Below, piece by piece: positions 21,623 through 22,292 of a stretch of 22,292 nt of DNA. Below the pieces are notes generated by a model. That model searched no databases. It saw only the letters and a list, made by a program, of their open reading frames with translations, and was not told where the DNA came from. The DNA is from Blastococcus sp. (GTDB lineage Bacteria > Actinomycetota > Actinomycetes > Mycobacteriales > Geodermatophilaceae): the NCBI GenBank assembly GCA_025963345.1, contig JAOPUS010000397.1, forward strand, positions 1 through 22,292, given 5' to 3'. The stretch's first letter is position 1; every line of letters begins with the position of its first letter. The translations under genes and the position numbers were made by a program.

Positions 21623-22292
21623 ATGGGCGTGAAGATGGTCGGTGCGAGCGTCAACCGCATGGAGGACCCGAGGCTGCTGCGCGGTGAGGCCGCCTACATC
21701 GACGACCTCCGCTTCCCCGGCCTGCTGCACATGGCGGTGCTGCGCAGCCCGCACGCGCACGCCCGGGTGCTGTCGGTCGACGTCAGCGCCGCCCGCGAGC
21801 TGGCGGGTGTGGTGGATGCCTTCACCGCCGCCGACCTGGGAGCCGACCCGCCGGGCATCCCGGCCTTCTATGCCCCCGACTCCTTCCGGCCGGCTCCGCA
21901 GTACCCGCTCGCCATCGACATCGTGCGGTACGTCGGCGAGGGCATCGCGGTCGTCGTCGCGGAGAGCCGGCACGTCGCCGAGGACGCCCTCGAGCTGATC
22001 GAGGTCGAGTACGAGCCGCTCGAGGCGGTGGTCGACGCCTATGCGGCGATCCAGCCCGGCGCGCCGGTCCTGCACAGCAACGCCCCGGACAACATCGCCG
22101 CGACGATGGTCTACGAGAACGGTGACATCGAGGCCGCCTTCGCCGCGGCCGACCGGGTCGTCCGCGAGCGGCTGGACATGCAGCGCTACACGGGTATCCC
22201 CATGGAGACCCGGGGCGTCGTCGCCCAGCGGGACGCCGTCACCGACGAGATGACGGTGTGGGCCTCCACCCAGTGGCCGCACACGATGCGCA
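21623..22292 (+). CDS. Molybdenum hydroxylase Mo-binding large subunit (CoxL/XdhA-type, 3' partial)
   Basis: The first 223 residues of the Mo-pterin subunit; the gene continues past the right edge. Family landmarks are RMEDPRLLRGEAAYIDDLRF (13-32), LHMAVLRSPHAHARVL (36-51), RYVGEGIAVVVAESRHVAED (about 106-125), the linker EVEYEPLEAVVD, and MQRYTGIPMETRGVVAQRD followed by WASTQWPHTMR, which leads to the molybdenum cofactor domain. The distinctive active-site loop (AYxCSFR for CO dehydrogenase, GAGR-like for other members) lies outside the window, so the substrate stays open. The ATG at 21623 begins one base after the FeS subunit stop. Confidence 0.95.
   Translation, partial: MGVKMVGASVNRMEDPRLLRGEAAYIDDLRFPGLLHMAVLRSPHAHARVLSVDVSAARELAGVVDAFTAADLGADPPGIPAFYAPDSFRPAPQYPLAIDIVRYVGEGIAVVVAESRHVAEDALELIEVEYEPLEAVVDAYAAIQPGAPVLHSNAPDNIAATMVYENGDIEAAFAAADRVVRERLDMQRYTGIPMETRGVVAQRDAVTDEMTVWASTQWPHTMR

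Overview
This is a very GC-rich chromosomal window whose codons almost always end in G or C, with GTG starts common. The gene families (ECF sigma factor with a DGPF partner, DUF1707, DUF4234 with a Pro/Gln/Tyr-rich N-terminus, LppU-like protein, PucR and FCD-type GntR regulators) point to a high-GC actinobacterium, with Geodermatophilaceae a reasonable guess from style alone. No tRNA, rRNA, insertion sequence, phage gene or CRISPR array was seen.

Layout. (1) 1-1428, minus strand: a two-gene operon of a DGPF/YCII-family protein and an ECF42-type sigma factor that runs off the left edge. A -35/-10 pair matching the motif recalled for ECF42 sigma factors lies upstream, so the operon is probably autoregulated. 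(2) 1600-5613: mostly small genes: an LppU-like membrane protein, a PaaI-type thioesterase, a zinc-ribbon gene with no normal start codon, a DUF427 protein, an HTH-like protein, a ferritin-like protein behind a strong palindrome, and a small zinc-ribbon protein. Two gene tails joined head to head at about 5270 look like a deletion scar. (3) 5763-12540: a catabolic module. A minus-strand operon encodes an FCD-type GntR regulator, HyuA, HyuB, an isochorismatase-family cysteine hydrolase and possibly a Nudix hydrolase. It is divergent from an isocitrate-lyase/PEP-mutase-family lyase. The shared intergenic region carries two inverted copies of a GntR-like operator 63 bp apart. (4) 12550-15893: two DUF4234 membrane-protein paralogues flanking a frameshifted gene remnant and a 58-residue membrane protein, then a crotonase and a DUF1707 protein. 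(5) 16008-18264: a membrane-anchored DnaQ-fold protein that has lost most catalytic residues and carries a zinc knuckle, and a protein combining a DUF7669-like with a DUF6884/YaaA-like domain. (6) 18410-22292: a PucR-family regulator divergent from a molybdenum hydroxylase operon in the order FAD, [2Fe-2S], Mo subunit, the last cut by the right edge.

How the genes may work together. HyuA and HyuB would open a cyclic amide, such as a hydantoin, using ATP. The cysteine hydrolase could then cleave the N-carbamoyl or amide product, and the divergent lyase could feed a carbon skeleton into central metabolism, all under the GntR regulator. The molybdenum hydroxylase could serve a related N-heterocycle route under PucR, but that link rests only on proximity. 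Substrates are not determined by the sequence.
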